Positions 1 through 9,109 are shown, counted from the stretch's first letter. The stretch: DNA of 64,000 nt from Ornithinibacillus massiliensis (GCF_018310345.1 NZ_JAGXBY010000005.1:186001-250000), one strand, 5' to 3'. Numbers and translations: made by a program. Notes: generated by a model from the letters alone, not told the origin.

Positions 1-824
1 TAATACATAAATTAACAGCTAATCTTGAGGATATAGTTTTGGTCGATGCACGTTTTCAATTAGGGGATCCAACAGTAGGAAGAAAGGCTTATGAGGAGTC
101 ACATGTACCAGGGGCCGTATATTTTGATTTAGAACGGGACCTTTCTAGTGAGGCCGGTGAACATGGTGGGAACCATCCACTTCCTGATATAACCACACTA
201 GCAGATAAATTAGGAAAGAATGGTATTGATCAAGATACGACTGTCGTAGTGTATGATAAAGGAAATGATATGTTTGCACCGCGATTTTGGTGGCTCTTAC
301 ATTACCTTGGTCATCAAGATGTTTATGTATTGGATGGAGGATTTGAAGCTTGGGTTCAAGCTGGACAACCTGTCACTGCTGATATCCCTGTAAAGAAACA
401 GAAAATATTTATTCCTAATGTTCGACCAGATCAGGTAGTAGATATAGCCTTTGTAAGAGGGATAAAAGATAATAAACAGGCTGCCCTTATCGATTCTAGA
501 AGTGAGGACCGCTATCTAGGAAAAACAGAGCCATTATATCAAAAGGCCGGACATATTCCAGGTGCGAAGAATTATTTTTGGATGGATGTTTTAGATGAAA
601 ATGGTAACTGGAAGAATAGGCAATCGTTAGAAAAGCAATTCGCTAAGTTAGATAAGAATAAAGAAATTATCGTTTCCTGTGGCTCAGGGGTGTCAGCGAC
701 TCCAAATATTATGGCGCTTAAAATGGCGGGTTTTAAACATGTAAAGCTTTATCCTGGTAGTTATAGTGATTGGATTTCTTATGAGGAACATAATATTGAA
801 ACAAAGGATGAAACAGATGAGTAA
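1..824 (+). CDS. 3-mercaptopyruvate/thiosulfate sulfurtransferase, two rhodanese domains (5' partial)
   Basis: The reading frame is open back to the window edge (in frame from base 3), and the residues before the TTG at 39 still match the family's N-terminus (LTANLEDIVLVDARF), so the true start lies upstream. Two rhodanese domains are visible. The second carries the active-site loop CGSGVSA, with its cysteine codon at 678-680. This CG(S/T)GV(T/S)A loop is typical of SseA-like mercaptopyruvate sulfurtransferases rather than classical thiosulfate rhodaneses. The expected role is cytoplasmic transfer of sulfane sulfur to thiols or cyanide. It overlaps tag by 8 bp, so the two are probably cotranscribed. 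The family is clear; the physiological substrate is not. Confidence 0.9.
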   Translation, partial: IHKLTANLEDIVLVDARFQLGDPTVGRKAYEESHVPGAVYFDLERDLSSEAGEHGGNHPLPDITTLADKLGKNGIDQDTTVVVYDKGNDMFAPRFWWLLHYLGHQDVYVLDGGFEAWVQAGQPVTADIPVKKQKIFIPNVRPDQVVDIAFVRGIKDNKQAALIDSRSEDRYLGKTEPLYQKAGHIPGAKNYFWMDVLDENGNWKNRQSLEKQFAKLDKNKEIIVSCGSGVSATPNIMALKMAGFKHVKLYPGSYSDWISYEEHNIETKDETDE

Positions 825-1380
825 AAGGCGATGTGCATGGGCACCCGAGAACGATGAATTATATCGCGATTATCACGATTATGAATGGGGAAGACCTGTA
901 CATGATGATCAAAAGCTATTTGAAATGCTTACGTTAGAAGGGGCACAGGCTGGTCTAAGTTGGATTACGATTCTACGCAGACGGGAGAATTACCGACAGG
1001 CATTTGATCAATTTAATCCAACGGTTATTGCTGCTTATGATGAAGCAAAAATCCAGTCATTACGAGAAAATGAAGGGATTATTCGACATGAAGGGAAGAT
1101 CCGTTCCGTCATTTCAAATGCTAAGGCTTTTCTTGCTATACAGAAGGAATTCGGTAGCTTTGATTCTTATATTTGGAGCTTCGTTGGAGGAGAACCATTG
1201 AAAAACAGATGGGAGAGCTCGAACCAAGTACCTGCGGAGACGAGGGAGTCTCAAGCGATGAGTAAGGATTTAAAGCGTAGAGGATTTAAGTTTGTTGGAC
1301 CTACAATTTGTTATGCCTATATGCAAGCAACAGGCATGGTTCATGATCATACAGTGGATTGTTATTTGTATGAAGGATAA
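817..1380 (+). CDS. tag: DNA-3-methyladenine glycosylase I
   Basis: This constitutive base-excision enzyme removes 3-methyladenine from alkylated DNA. The 187-residue product matches the Tag family along its length: RRCAW at the N-terminus, YHDYEWG, LEGAQAGLSWITIL, GIIRHEGKI and GFKFVGPTICYAYMQA. The zinc ligands of the family can be placed: the N-terminal Cys, the His of YHD, and the His and Cys of HDHTVDC near the C-terminus. I start at the ATG at 817 because AAAGGA lies about 8 nt upstream and the protein then begins at the usual place. The longer frame from 766 would overlap the sulfurtransferase by 59 bp. A strong terminator follows directly. Confidence 0.95.
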   Translation: MSKRRCAWAPENDELYRDYHDYEWGRPVHDDQKLFEMLTLEGAQAGLSWITILRRRENYRQAFDQFNPTVIAAYDEAKIQSLRENEGIIRHEGKIRSVISNAKAFLAIQKEFGSFDSYIWSFVGGEPLKNRWESSNQVPAETRESQAMSKDLKRRGFKFVGPTICYAYMQATGMVHDHTVDCYLYEG

Positions 1381-1425
1381 AAGGAAAAGCTACTTTCTCT
1401 TTATTGGAAAGTAGCTTTTCCTTTT
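1380..1425. terminator. Bidirectional intrinsic terminator between tag and the chemoreceptor gene
   Basis: An 18-bp perfect stem (1380-1397 with 1407-1424) and a 9-nt loop. A-rich and T-rich stem ends give a U-tract on either strand. It lies exactly between the convergent tag and chemoreceptor genes and overlaps the latter's stop codon. Confidence 0.9.
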
Positions 1426-3205
1426 ATAGTTTAAACACTTTTAGTTCATTATTTAATTGTTCAGCAATTTTTTCTAATTCTTCTGCGCTATGGGAAACTT
1501 CCTCCATGGAAGTTGATGTTTGTTGTGCAGATGCTGCTGCTTGTTCCACACCGGCTGCAGATTCCTCCGATACTGCCGCGATTTCCTCAATTAAATTATT
1601 CATATCACTACTATTATTAGCAATTTCTCGTAGGTTTGCCGAGATATCCGTGATTTTGTTAACCATATCTGTCACCGAGTTATGAATCGTTGTAAAGTTA
1701 TTTCCTGTTTCTTCAATTTGAGCAGTACCTTCTTTTACCTCGGTATAGCCACTGTTTAATGAGGTAACAACATGTGCTGTTTCACTTTGGATTTTGCTTA
1801 CGATAGTAGTAATTTCCCCTACGGAACTAGCAACCTGCTCTGACAGCTTTCTAACTTCTTCTGCAACAACGGCAAAACCTTTACCATGTTCTCCAGCTCT
1901 TGCAGCCTCAATTGCTGCGTTAAGGGAAAGAAGGTTTGTTTGATCAGCAATATCTTTAATTACCGATACTAGTTTTGAAATGGCTGTTGATTGCTGATCA
2001 AGACCTCTAACCTTTTCTACTGCTTCAGATACAATGGAATCAATTTGCTTCATTTGAACAACAGATGACTTCATTAATTCTTGTCCTTCGTTCGTTAAGA
2101 CAAGAACATCTTGAGATGTACCGGAAATTTGCTGACCGTTCTGTTCTGATACTCGTACCTTTTGAACGAAATCATTCATCTGTTCAGCAAGGTTTGATGC
2201 GCTATTTGCTTGATTCTCAGATCCAGAAGATAACTCTTCCATCGTGGAAGCAATTTGTTCATTACCTTCTTTCACTTCATCCGCTGATTGGGATAATTCT
2301 TCACTTCTAGTCGAAAGAGTATTGGCAGCTGATGCAACTTTATAAAGTATCCCTTGAATATTATCCTTCATTTGGTTAACGGCAGTAGCAAGCTGTCCAA
2401 TTTCATCTTTTCCGTTATAATCAACTGATTTAGCTTGTAGGTTACCATTTGCTACTTCTGTTGTCAGGTCAACCACTTTTTGTAAGTTGGTAGCGATTCG
2501 TTTACTTACTAGTACTAACAGAACAACACCAAGAATAATTGCTATTATGTTTGCTATGATTAAGGTGTTGGTACTAGCTTTAATTCCACCTTTAGAACTT
2601 GTTACCACTTCTTGTTGGTCAGCGATGACAGTTTCCATTAGTTGTTCGACAAGTTCTACCGTTTCGGAACGAAGCTCGGATGAACGTGTTCTAATCGACA
2701 TCGCCATGTATTCTTGATTATTATTTATAGCGTCTGTAATATCCCCGTAGAACATTTCATTTATTTTCTTATCGTTATCGGAGATTTGTTGGAATAATTC
2801 TTTTTGTTCAGTTGTAACTAAGGAAGGTTCAATTTTTGCTTTTAACTCTTCAAACTGAGCTTCATATTCTTTAAAGGCGTCAGCAAATCGGTTTCTACCA
2901 GAAAGCAAATAATCCGCAATTTGAACATCCTTCACTTGAATCAATGCGGATAAGTCTGCCATATCATTGACACGAGCACTATACTCGTCGATTGCTTCCA
3001 CATCGGCAGAACTCTTTTGGAGTTGTAGGTATATTAATACACTTGAGAATAAGAAAAGAACCACTGTAGTTAAAAATACTAATAAATACTTACGACTAAT
3101 GTTAACGTTTTGGAAGTTAAAAAGAGTTTTCTTATTAGTTTTTGGCTTATGTTGTTTTTTCTCTTTTTTTATTTTTGGTAGTTTTATCTTTTTATTTTTT
3201 TTCAT
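1424..3205 (-). CDS. Methyl-accepting chemotaxis protein
   Basis: Membrane chemoreceptor of 593 residues. It has a very basic N-terminus, a transmembrane helix at about 40-60, an extracytoplasmic helical sensor region of about 150 residues of the four-helix-bundle kind, a second helix at about 215-233, a HAMP domain at about 235-287 and a long cytoplasmic coiled coil. The signalling hairpin tip is nearly canonical ([19 protein letters not shown] followed by [15 protein letters not shown]) and is the CheA/CheW contact. I start at the ATG at 3205 because GGGGGA lies 5 nt upstream; the upstream in-frame ATG at 3235 has no such site. A TATAAT lies at 3248-3253 (minus strand) but I find no good -35. 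The ligand cannot be predicted. Confidence 0.93.
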   Translation of the reverse strand: MKKNKKIKLPKIKKEKKQHKPKTNKKTLFNFQNVNISRKYLLVFLTTVVLFLFSSVLIYLQLQKSSADVEAIDEYSARVNDMADLSALIQVKDVQIADYLLSGRNRFADAFKEYEAQFEELKAKIEPSLVTTEQKELFQQISDNDKKINEMFYGDITDAINNNQEYMAMSIRTRSSELRSETVELVEQLMETVIADQQEVVTSSKGGIKASTNTLIIANIIAIILGVVLLVLVSKRIATNLQKVVDLTTEVANGNLQAKSVDYNGKDEIGQLATAVNQMKDNIQGILYKVASAANTLSTRSEELSQSADEVKEGNEQIASTMEELSSGSENQANSASNLAEQMNDFVQKVRVSEQNGQQISGTSQDVLVLTNEGQELMKSSVVQMKQIDSIVSEAVEKVRGLDQQSTAISKLVSVIKDIADQTNLLSLNAAIEAARAGEHGKGFAVVAEEVRKLSEQVASSVGEITTIVSKIQSETAHVVTSLNSGYTEVKEGTAQIEETGNNFTTIHNSVTDMVNKITDISANLREIANNSSDMNNLIEEIAAVSEESAAGVEQAAASAQQTSTSMEEVSHSAEELEKIAEQLNNELKVFKL

Positions 3206-3432
3206 ATATATCCCCCAATTATAGATATGTTCCAATATAAAGAAGAAATTATATCGTATTGATATCTAGCCTATGGAATCCAAAGACTAATTTGTTAAGA
3301 CTGATTTCTTCTCCTACTACTCCACTCGATTTATGTATGTAAAAACTGTGCGCCCTTTTCTTATATCATTATATCGGTTGTATTTTCTAATTCTAAAGTA
3401 TTATTAGAAAATATTCGACAATTTTTTGCGTG

Positions 3433-3461
3433 TTGAATTCGATTAGCTTTTCTAGTAAAAT
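3433..3461 (+). promoter_or_regulatory. Sigma-A-type promoter of the GNAT gene
   Basis: TTGAAT at 3433-3438 and TAAAAT at 3456-3461 with a 17-nt spacer, 55 bp before the GNAT start. Confidence 0.6.
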
Positions 3462-3515
3462 AGCAGACTGTGTGTTCTTTACATGTTATGACAAAACAGG
3501 AGGTGGAGATGGATA

Positions 3516-4025
3516 ATGAAATCTGCATTTTTACAAGAAGAAAAAGATAAGGAAGAACTGCAGGAAGAACTAGATAATTTGGAATTACAGTTATTTCGCA
3601 TGCAACATAATATAAAAGAAATTGCTAAAAAGGCAGAAGTAATTAGCATAGACCAAACACCACAGGATGAATGGGTAGTTGTTTATGCTGACCGCGAACA
3701 GGATACATGGCAACTTATGCTACACAGCTGTAAGCGTCCTTACCGTGGAAGTTGGAACTCTGCACTTCAAGCGGAAATAAAGGATGACAGTACGATTCAT
3801 ATTGCTGCTATTAAAGGCGAGGAAAACAAAGGATATGGATCAGTGCTAATGGATCACTTAAAAGAAATGGCGAAGAAAGAAAATGTACAGTATATAACTG
3901 GTGATTTAGTGAAGCGAGATTTTGACCATGTCGACAGATTACAGCATTTCTATGAAAAGCATAATTTTGACGTAAAAATTGACCATGAAGAAGAATGTGG
4001 AGAAATTGTATGGAATGAAGAATAG
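3516..4025 (+). CDS. GNAT-fold N-acetyltransferase with N-terminal coiled coil
   Basis: A 169-residue protein. Residues 7-45 are a charged heptad-like helix (EEEKDKEELQEELDNLELQL). The remainder resembles a GNAT domain: strand-rich region, then GEENKGYGSVLMDHLKEMAKK, which fits the acetyl-CoA-binding motif A (Q/R-x-x-G-x-G/A), and a late LQHFYEKHNF segment typical of motif B. The substrate is unknown. The start is supported by an AGGAGGTGGAG stretch about 8-12 nt upstream; a nearby ATG at 3510 is in another frame that closes quickly. The gene has its own promoter and terminator, so it is probably monocistronic. Confidence 0.75.
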   Translation: MKSAFLQEEKDKEELQEELDNLELQLFRMQHNIKEIAKKAEVISIDQTPQDEWVVVYADREQDTWQLMLHSCKRPYRGSWNSALQAEIKDDSTIHIAAIKGEENKGYGSVLMDHLKEMAKKENVQYITGDLVKRDFDHVDRLQHFYEKHNFDVKIDHEEECGEIVWNEE

Positions 4026-4030
4026 ATGTG

Positions 4031-4067
4031 AGACTACTTAGAATGGATAGTAGTCTTATTTTTTTTA
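4031..4067 (+). terminator. Intrinsic terminator of the GNAT gene
   Basis: AGACTACT at 4031-4038 pairs with AGTAGTCT at 4049-4056 and is followed by a T-rich tail to 4067. Confidence 0.85.
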
Positions 4068-4087
4068 CCATTAGAGAATGGTAAAAA

Positions 4088-4520
4088 GGTAACAGAGAGG
4101 AGCAGTCAGTGCTCATTTTCGGTTGAGCGAGGAGAAAAAGGTAACAGAGTGGAGTATCAGTGCCCATTTTCGGTTGAGCGAGGAGAAAAAGGCAACAGAG
4201 GGATGCAGTCAGTGCCCTTTTTTGGTTGAGCGAGGCGAAAAAGGTAACAGAGAGATGCAGTCAGTGCCCATTTTCGATTGAGCGAGGAGAAAAAGGTAAC
4301 GGAGGAAGAGTGTCAGTGCCCATTTTCGGTTGGGTGAGTGTCAAAAGGTAACAGAGAGATGCAGTCAGTGCCCAATTTCGATTGAGCGAGGAGAAAAGGT
4401 AACAGAGGGGTGTTCTCTATACCCCAAATGTATTGCTGGAAAGAAAAAGGTAACAGAAGAGGAACCTCTCTATTCCCAATACAAAACTAAACGAGGGGAG
4501 AAGATTGAGCCAGATAACGT
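4088..4520. repeat. Intergenic tandem repeat array, 51-52 bp unit, about 8 copies
   Basis: Copies begin with GGTAACAG or GGCAACAG at 4088, 4140, 4191, 4243, 4295, 4347, 4398 and 4449, so the period is 51-52 bp. Each unit reads GGTAACAGAG, then a variable stretch, then CAGTGCCCATTTTCG, then TTGAGCGAGGAGAAAAA. The last copies are degenerate. The array fills the gap between the convergent GNAT and amidase genes, after the GNAT terminator. It shares the GGTAACAGAG, CAGTG and GAAAAA blocks and the period with the larger array at 48565-49316. A short open frame (4330-4542) exists only because the last units are 51 bp; I do not call it a gene. Confidence 0.9.
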
Positions 4521-4540
4521 AACTCTTTGGGGACAAGTAT

Positions 4541-4568
4541 AAAAGCAACCCAATATAGGATTGCTTTT
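4541..4568. terminator. Stem-loop between repeat array and amidase gene, probable terminator
   Basis: AAAAGCAA at 4541-4548 pairs with TTGCTTTT at 4561-4568. On the minus strand it follows the amidase stop by a few bases. The U-tract is short on both strands, so termination may be weak. Confidence 0.45.
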
Positions 4569-4574
4569 CATATT

Positions 4575-6011
4575 TTAATTCAACTGTGGTGATTTTTGAT
4601 GATTCGTTGCTTGCTCATAGGCAAAGGCAAGTTCTATCAGTTCTGTCTCCGTATAGGCTTTGCTTGTAAAAGTAATACCAACTGGCTTGCCGGCATCGGT
4701 ATAGCCGCATGGAACGGTGATGGATGGGTAGCCTGCCTTGGCCGCAATTCCTGATCCATTTTCATTTGCGAATATTAATGCATCCAAGCCGTGTTCGGTC
4801 AGCGCTTTATCAATGCCATCTGCTTGTGAAAGTCTAAGATCCTCTAAGCGATCTTTTATATATTCTGTTTCGATTAATCTTCCGGTTTTTTCCTCAGATT
4901 CAAGTAAAAGCTTTTGACCATATTTCAGTGCAGTCTCTGCATGTTTTTGGTTGTATTGGATAATATCCAGTAAATTATGCACTGGTAAACTCGGATTAAC
5001 ATTTTTCAAGTAGGCGTTCAGGCCGTTTTTAAATTCGTGAAGCATGACCGTTATAGGAGGGAAATTTGTTGGTAAGTCTACTTGGTCAATAACGGTTGCG
5101 CCAAGTGTCTGTATATCTTCTAGTGCCTTTTCCACTAATCGGAGTTCTTCCTCTGGCAGTCCTTCCAGATAAGCTCGAGATACACCGATCCGTTTAGCTT
5201 TTAATCCATCCTTATTTAAATAAGCGGTATAATCTTGAAGGCGATTTGGATTGGTTGCTGTTGCTGGGTCTTCTATATCGAAAGCTGTTAATGCTCCAAG
5301 TAGTAATGCAGCATCTGTGACTGTTCTTGTCATTGGGCCCGCAGTGTCTTGAGAACTGGATATTGGAATAATCCCTGTCCGACTAATTAATCCAACTGTC
5401 GGTTTGATTCCAACGATAGAATTACTGCTTGCTGGGCTTAGAATGGAGCCACTCGTTTCAGTTCCTATACCTAATGGAGCAAAGTTAGCAGCAATAGCAG
5501 CACCAGTACCAGCACTAGAGCCACCTGTATCAAATTCCCCTGGACCATATGGATTTAAAACCTGTCCCCCTCTTGAACTATATCCATTCGGCATCCCTAC
5601 CGTCATGAAGTTTGCCCATTCGGTTAAATTCGTTTTACCCAGGATGATTGCCCCAGCTTTTCTTAATTGCTTCACGAGAAAAGCGTCCTCTTTTGCAAAA
5701 TGGTCAGCTAAAGCAATCGAACCTGCAGTTGTGTGCATGTTGTCTGCGGTATCAATATTATCTTTAATTAAAACAGGGATACCGTGTAATAGGCCCCGGC
5801 TACCTCTTTCCCTTCGCTCCAAATCAAGTGCTTCTGCAATATACAGGGCATCAGGGTTTATCTCAATAATGGCGTTTAACTTAGGACCATCTTGATTGTA
5901 CTTAGCAATTTGTTCTAAAAAAGCGAATGTAATTTCTTTAGCTGTTAAGCTGCCATTTTCCATTGCCTCTTGTAATTCTAATACAGTTGCTTCCGTAATA
6001 GGTTTTGTCAT
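4575..6011 (-). CDS. Amidase, amidase-signature family
   Basis: A 478-residue cytoplasmic amide hydrolase of the GatA/fatty-acid-amide-hydrolase superfamily. The Ser-cisSer-Lys catalytic machinery is visible: Lys83 in IPVLIKDNID, the GGSSAG motif at 163-168 with cis-Ser165, and nucleophile Ser189 in GTETSGSI, 24 residues later as in GatA. It does not look like the tRNA amidotransferase subunit itself, because no gatC or gatB is nearby and the C-terminus is short. It starts 40 bp after the DUF899-VOC gene, so the two and probably the AraC regulator form one minus-strand unit. The substrate is unknown. Confidence 0.88.
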   Translation of the reverse strand: MTKPITEATVLELQEAMENGSLTAKEITFAFLEQIAKYNQDGPKLNAIIEINPDALYIAEALDLERRERGSRGLLHGIPVLIKDNIDTADNMHTTAGSIALADHFAKEDAFLVKQLRKAGAIILGKTNLTEWANFMTVGMPNGYSSRGGQVLNPYGPGEFDTGGSSAGTGAAIAANFAPLGIGTETSGSILSPASSNSIVGIKPTVGLISRTGIIPISSSQDTAGPMTRTVTDAALLLGALTAFDIEDPATATNPNRLQDYTAYLNKDGLKAKRIGVSRAYLEGLPEEELRLVEKALEDIQTLGATVIDQVDLPTNFPPITVMLHEFKNGLNAYLKNVNPSLPVHNLLDIIQYNQKHAETALKYGQKLLLESEEKTGRLIETEYIKDRLEDLRLSQADGIDKALTEHGLDALIFANENGSGIAAKAGYPSITVPCGYTDAGKPVGITFTSKAYTETELIELAFAYEQATNHQKSPQLN

Positions 6012-6051
6012 CGGTATCCTCCTATAGTCTCGCTAGTAGTTTTAAAAAAGA

Positions 6052-6951
6052 TTACACTTGTTCGAAAATGTGAAAATGTAACCCATATGGATCGGTCATC
6101 AATAGGCTTTTCTCATTATAATTTTTAGTGATGGAACAGCCATTTGATACAAGAAGTTCTTTCGTTTTTTCGAAGTCTTTAACGGCTAACTCGAAAAAGA
6201 CTTTATTTTCTTCATTCTCCTCCAGGTAAAAATTCCATCCACCAAAAGTTAGTTGTGTTTCGGAATTAGATGAGTAGACCTTTTCCATGCCCAAAACATT
6301 TGTATAAAACGCTATGGCTTCTGGTTGGCTATTTACTTGGATGGCGATATTATTCGTTAAATCAAAATTGGATCGTTTATTAATTTTCCTTTTTGGATGA
6401 TACCCTTTTTGACCAGAAGGAAGTAGGTCGAATAGATACCATACAGAGCAAAACTCATCCCCAGGTCCAAACGGTGCATCAGCAATATGATAGATTCTTC
6501 GTTCTTCATCCTTTTGGAACGTAGAAACCCCTGGGTATTGATAGCCATCTTTAACAAAGCCTAAGTCTTCCTTAAAGGTCGTATCCTTTGTTGACACCAT
6601 TGGAAATTGCCATTGACGCTCTGCAGCATAAGCATTCTGAATCTCTGGTGAATCAGGAGTAGCTACGACAAAGGCTGCTTTATCGATTATATGATGGTAT
6701 ATACCATTAAAGCCATCTGCCCACATGGTACAGTAAGAGCATGATTTCCCCATGTTTTGAATAACAATCAGTTCATCCTTCTCACCAAATAATTCTAGTA
6801 AGCTAACTTTTCGGTTTAAGGAATCAAGGAATTGATAGTCTTTCACTTCATGTCGAGGAACTGTTTTTCTTAGTTCCATTAATTTAATCTTTTTTTCATG
6901 AATTTCCTTTTCCAATGCTTTAATCTCTGATTGTAAGTCTAATGTTTCCAT
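6052..6951 (-). CDS. DUF899-like thioredoxin-fold protein fused to a C-terminal VOC (glyoxalase-like) domain
   Basis: A 299-residue protein of two parts. Residues 1-30 are a charged helix. About 30-185 match DUF899, a thioredoxin-like family, with the CxxC pair Cys71-Cys74 in CSYCTMWADGFNG and a PFGPGDEFCSVWYLFDLLP tail. About 195-299 form a VOC half-module (NNIAIQVNSQPEAIAFYTNVLGM through MTDPYGLHFHIFEQV), as in glyoxalase or bleomycin-resistance proteins. A redox or small-molecule detoxification role is possible but unproven. It lies 99 bp downstream of the AraC regulator and 40 bp upstream of the amidase, all on the same strand. Confidence 0.8.
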   Translation of the reverse strand: METLDLQSEIKALEKEIHEKKIKLMELRKTVPRHEVKDYQFLDSLNRKVSLLELFGEKDELIVIQNMGKSCSYCTMWADGFNGIYHHIIDKAAFVVATPDSPEIQNAYAAERQWQFPMVSTKDTTFKEDLGFVKDGYQYPGVSTFQKDEERRIYHIADAPFGPGDEFCSVWYLFDLLPSGQKGYHPKRKINKRSNFDLTNNIAIQVNSQPEAIAFYTNVLGMEKVYSSNSETQLTFGGWNFYLEENEENKVFFELAVKDFEKTKELLVSNGCSITKNYNEKSLLMTDPYGLHFHIFEQV

Positions 6952-7050
6952 TATACATCTACTCCTTCTCTTTAAATTCTACAATTTCAATTTAATTACC
7001 AGTCTTCTATGACAAAGTAAAAGTGTTTCTACAACATTATCATGAAGTAA

Positions 7051-7836
7051 TCATTTATTTTTCTCCTGGTTTGCTTTTGTTGTATCAAAGAGAAGTTTAG
7101 GCAAATTAATTAAAATGGGTGGATCATATGGAAGGGCTTCTCTTAAGGTGACCTCTGTAAAGGAAGTACGATGATGTTCTGTATCGACAGGTTTTTCTGC
7201 AATCCCTCTTAACGCATTGGACAATAAGAAATAGTTTAATGGATTTAAACTTTTGGCTATCGCTACAGCAAGGACATAATATTTTCCCTTTGGGACGTTT
7301 GAGAATGTACAGCTTGTCTGCTGATGGTTTATGGCGGTTCCGATAATGGGAGCTTGATCAGGTATTGGTTTAGAAAAAAGTCCAATAAAGATAAGCCCGT
7401 TAAAAGAAGGTGGTACTATGATTCTACATGTAACAGATGGTTCTAACGCTTCTAATGGTAGTAGATTAGTTGAGACGTCGTATTCGTTCATGAAGCGATG
7501 GAGTGGCTTTATATTTTTCTGAAACTGTTTTGGTGATAAACCAACATATTGTTTAAACTTAGAGCTAAAAGATCCAGCACTACGAAATCCAGCACCAAGT
7601 ACAGCTTTGATGATGGAGTCAGAAGGATTTACTAGCGCTTCCTTTCCTGCTTCAATCCGTAGTGCAGAAAGATAATGACGAGGTGGAACACCTGTAACCT
7701 CTTTAAATACTCTGCTGAAATGGAATGGGCTATAACCGACATGATTTGCTAATTTTTCTGAGGTTATTTCCTCATCTAAATGATTATTCATATATTCGAT
7801 TGCTTGTAGGATTATTCTCTTTTTCTCGTTCGTCAT
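7051..7836 (-). CDS. AraC-family transcriptional regulator with C-terminal ligand-binding domain
   Basis: A 261-residue regulator. The two helix-turn-helix units of AraC/XylS proteins occupy about residues 5-105 (EKLANHVGYSPFHFSRVFKEVTG and IIKAVLGAGFRSAGSFSSKFKQYVGLSPKQF). The N-terminal placement of the DNA-binding domain, with a roughly 150-residue GyrI-like effector domain after it, resembles MarA/Rob-type multidrug sensors more than sugar regulators. It is the first gene of a minus-strand run with the DUF899-VOC protein and the amidase, and is divergent from the aldo/keto reductase at 7984. It may control either set; this is inferred from position only. Confidence 0.85.
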   Translation of the reverse strand: MTNEKKRIILQAIEYMNNHLDEEITSEKLANHVGYSPFHFSRVFKEVTGVPPRHYLSALRIEAGKEALVNPSDSIIKAVLGAGFRSAGSFSSKFKQYVGLSPKQFQKNIKPLHRFMNEYDVSTNLLPLEALEPSVTCRIIVPPSFNGLIFIGLFSKPIPDQAPIIGTAINHQQTSCTFSNVPKGKYYVLAVAIAKSLNPLNYFLLSNALRGIAEKPVDTEHHRTSFTEVTLREALPYDPPILINLPKLLFDTTKANQEKNK

Positions 7837-7983
7837 CCATTGTCACCTTACCATGAGATCTTTTCACTTTTAAATAAAAATTCGACATTATTTCATGAAA
7901 TCCTTTTTTGAAATCAGGATATTTTTCTAGGAAAATTGGTTATGTTAAAATGGTATATATTTCTACATAAAGGAGCGATGAGT

Positions 7984-8808
7984 ATGGATTATGTAACATT
8001 AAACAATGGTTTACAAATGCCGAAACTCGGATTTGGGGTTTGGAAGGTATCAGACGATGAAGCGGAAAAAGCTGTAAAAGAAGCTATTAAAGTCGGATAT
8101 CGCTCTATTGATACAGCAATGATCTACCAAAATGAAGCAGGCGTAGGTCGAGCAATTGCTGAAGCAGGTGTTCCACGTGAGGAATTATTTATTACAACAA
8201 AAGTGTGGAACTCCGATCAAGGCTATGATAGTACAATAAAAGCATTTGAAGCTAGTCTAGAAAGATTAGGCCTTGATTATGTGGATTTATATTTGATTCA
8301 CTGGCCAATGCCAAATGATGATTTATATGTGGAAACATATAAGGCATTAGAAAAGTTATACAAAGATGGTAAAGTGAAATCAATCGGTGTATGTAACTTC
8401 CATATTGAGCACTTGCAACGTCTCTTAGATGAGTGTGAAGTCGTTCCAGTTCTGAACCAAGTAGAATGCCATCCGTATTTACAGCAAGCAGAATTAAAGG
8501 CTTTCTGTAAGGAGCATGATATCTTCGTAGAGGCTTGGAGCCCACTAATGAATGGTAAAGAAGTGTTAGAAAATGAAGTAATTAAGGGAATTGCGGAAGC
8601 ACATGGAAAAACACCAGCCCAAGTTATTCTTCGTTGGCACCTACAATATGATAATATCGTGATTCCGAAGTCTGTAACGCCTTCCCGAATTGAAGAAAAC
8701 TTTAATGTGTTTGATTTTGAGTTAAGTGAAGCTGATATGAACAAAATTGCTGATTTAAATAAAGATTTTCGAAGCGGAGCAGATCCAGCTGAATTTCATG
8801 TAAAATAA
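7984..8808 (+). CDS. Aldo/keto reductase (YvgN/YtbE-like)
   Basis: A cytoplasmic NADPH-dependent carbonyl reductase of 274 residues that resembles B. subtilis YvgN and YtbE, which reduce glyoxal and other aldehydes. The AKR tetrad is complete: Asp43 and Tyr48 (SIDTAMIYQNE), Lys73 (TTKVWN) and His106 (LIHWP). The NADPH-site IPKS and late ENFNVFDFELS segments are also present. I use the ATG at 7984 because AAAGGAG ends 8 nt upstream; the ATG at 7978 would leave only 2 nt. It stands alone with its own terminator. Confidence 0.92.
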   Translation: MDYVTLNNGLQMPKLGFGVWKVSDDEAEKAVKEAIKVGYRSIDTAMIYQNEAGVGRAIAEAGVPREELFITTKVWNSDQGYDSTIKAFEASLERLGLDYVDLYLIHWPMPNDDLYVETYKALEKLYKDGKVKSIGVCNFHIEHLQRLLDECEVVPVLNQVECHPYLQQAELKAFCKEHDIFVEAWSPLMNGKEVLENEVIKGIAEAHGKTPAQVILRWHLQYDNIVIPKSVTPSRIEENFNVFDFELSEADMNKIADLNKDFRSGADPAEFHVK

Positions 8809-8816
8809 TTAAGAAC

Positions 8817-8855
8817 GAGATGCAGGGAGACCATCCTTGCATCTCTATTTTTTTT
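8817..8855 (+). terminator. Intrinsic terminator of the aldo/keto reductase gene
   Basis: An 11-bp stem (8817-8827 with 8835-8845) with one G-U pair and a 7-nt loop, followed by a T-tract at 8848-8855. Confidence 0.9.
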
Positions 8856-9040
8856 CAGCAGAACGGACCATGTAATAGCCTCAGCTGTATACTAGTATAG
8901 TTTTCTCTTATGAAAGTAAGATAAAGTAGTTGGATTTTAAATTATAAGATTTTTAAAATAATAGTAACTATTTTATAGATAATGTAGTAAACTAAAAAAG
9001 AAATAACTTGGTTCATCCATTTTAAAAGGAGTGATGTTTT

Positions 9041-9109
9041 ATGAGAGAAATGAAAATGCCTAAACGAAATCTTAGTAAAACTTTTAAATTGGAGGAACGG
9101 TCGGTGTAA
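9041..9109 (+). CDS. Possible 22-residue leader peptide before the RsgA-type GTPase gene
   Basis: ATG at 9041 follows AAAGGAG (9025-9031) by 9 nt, a ribosome binding site as good as those of real genes here. The frame encodes 22 residues ending LEERSV and stops at TAA 9107-9109, 39 bp before the GTPase gene. Its last codons contain a GGAGGA that can pair with a TCCTCC further on (see the regulatory entry). I see no homology. It could be a chance frame, but its site and position suggest translational control of the downstream gene. Confidence 0.45.
   Translation: MREMKMPKRNLSKTFKLEERSV

Noticed and set aside
1404..1685. Plus-strand frame opposite the chemoreceptor C-terminus
   Set aside because: It is a Ser/Ala-rich shadow of the coiled-coil coding sequence, has no ribosome site and overlaps a terminator.
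4330..4542. Repeat-derived 70-codon gene
   Set aside because: It is open only because the last repeat units are 51 bp; it has no ribosome site and a repetitive, cysteine-bearing product without family resemblance.
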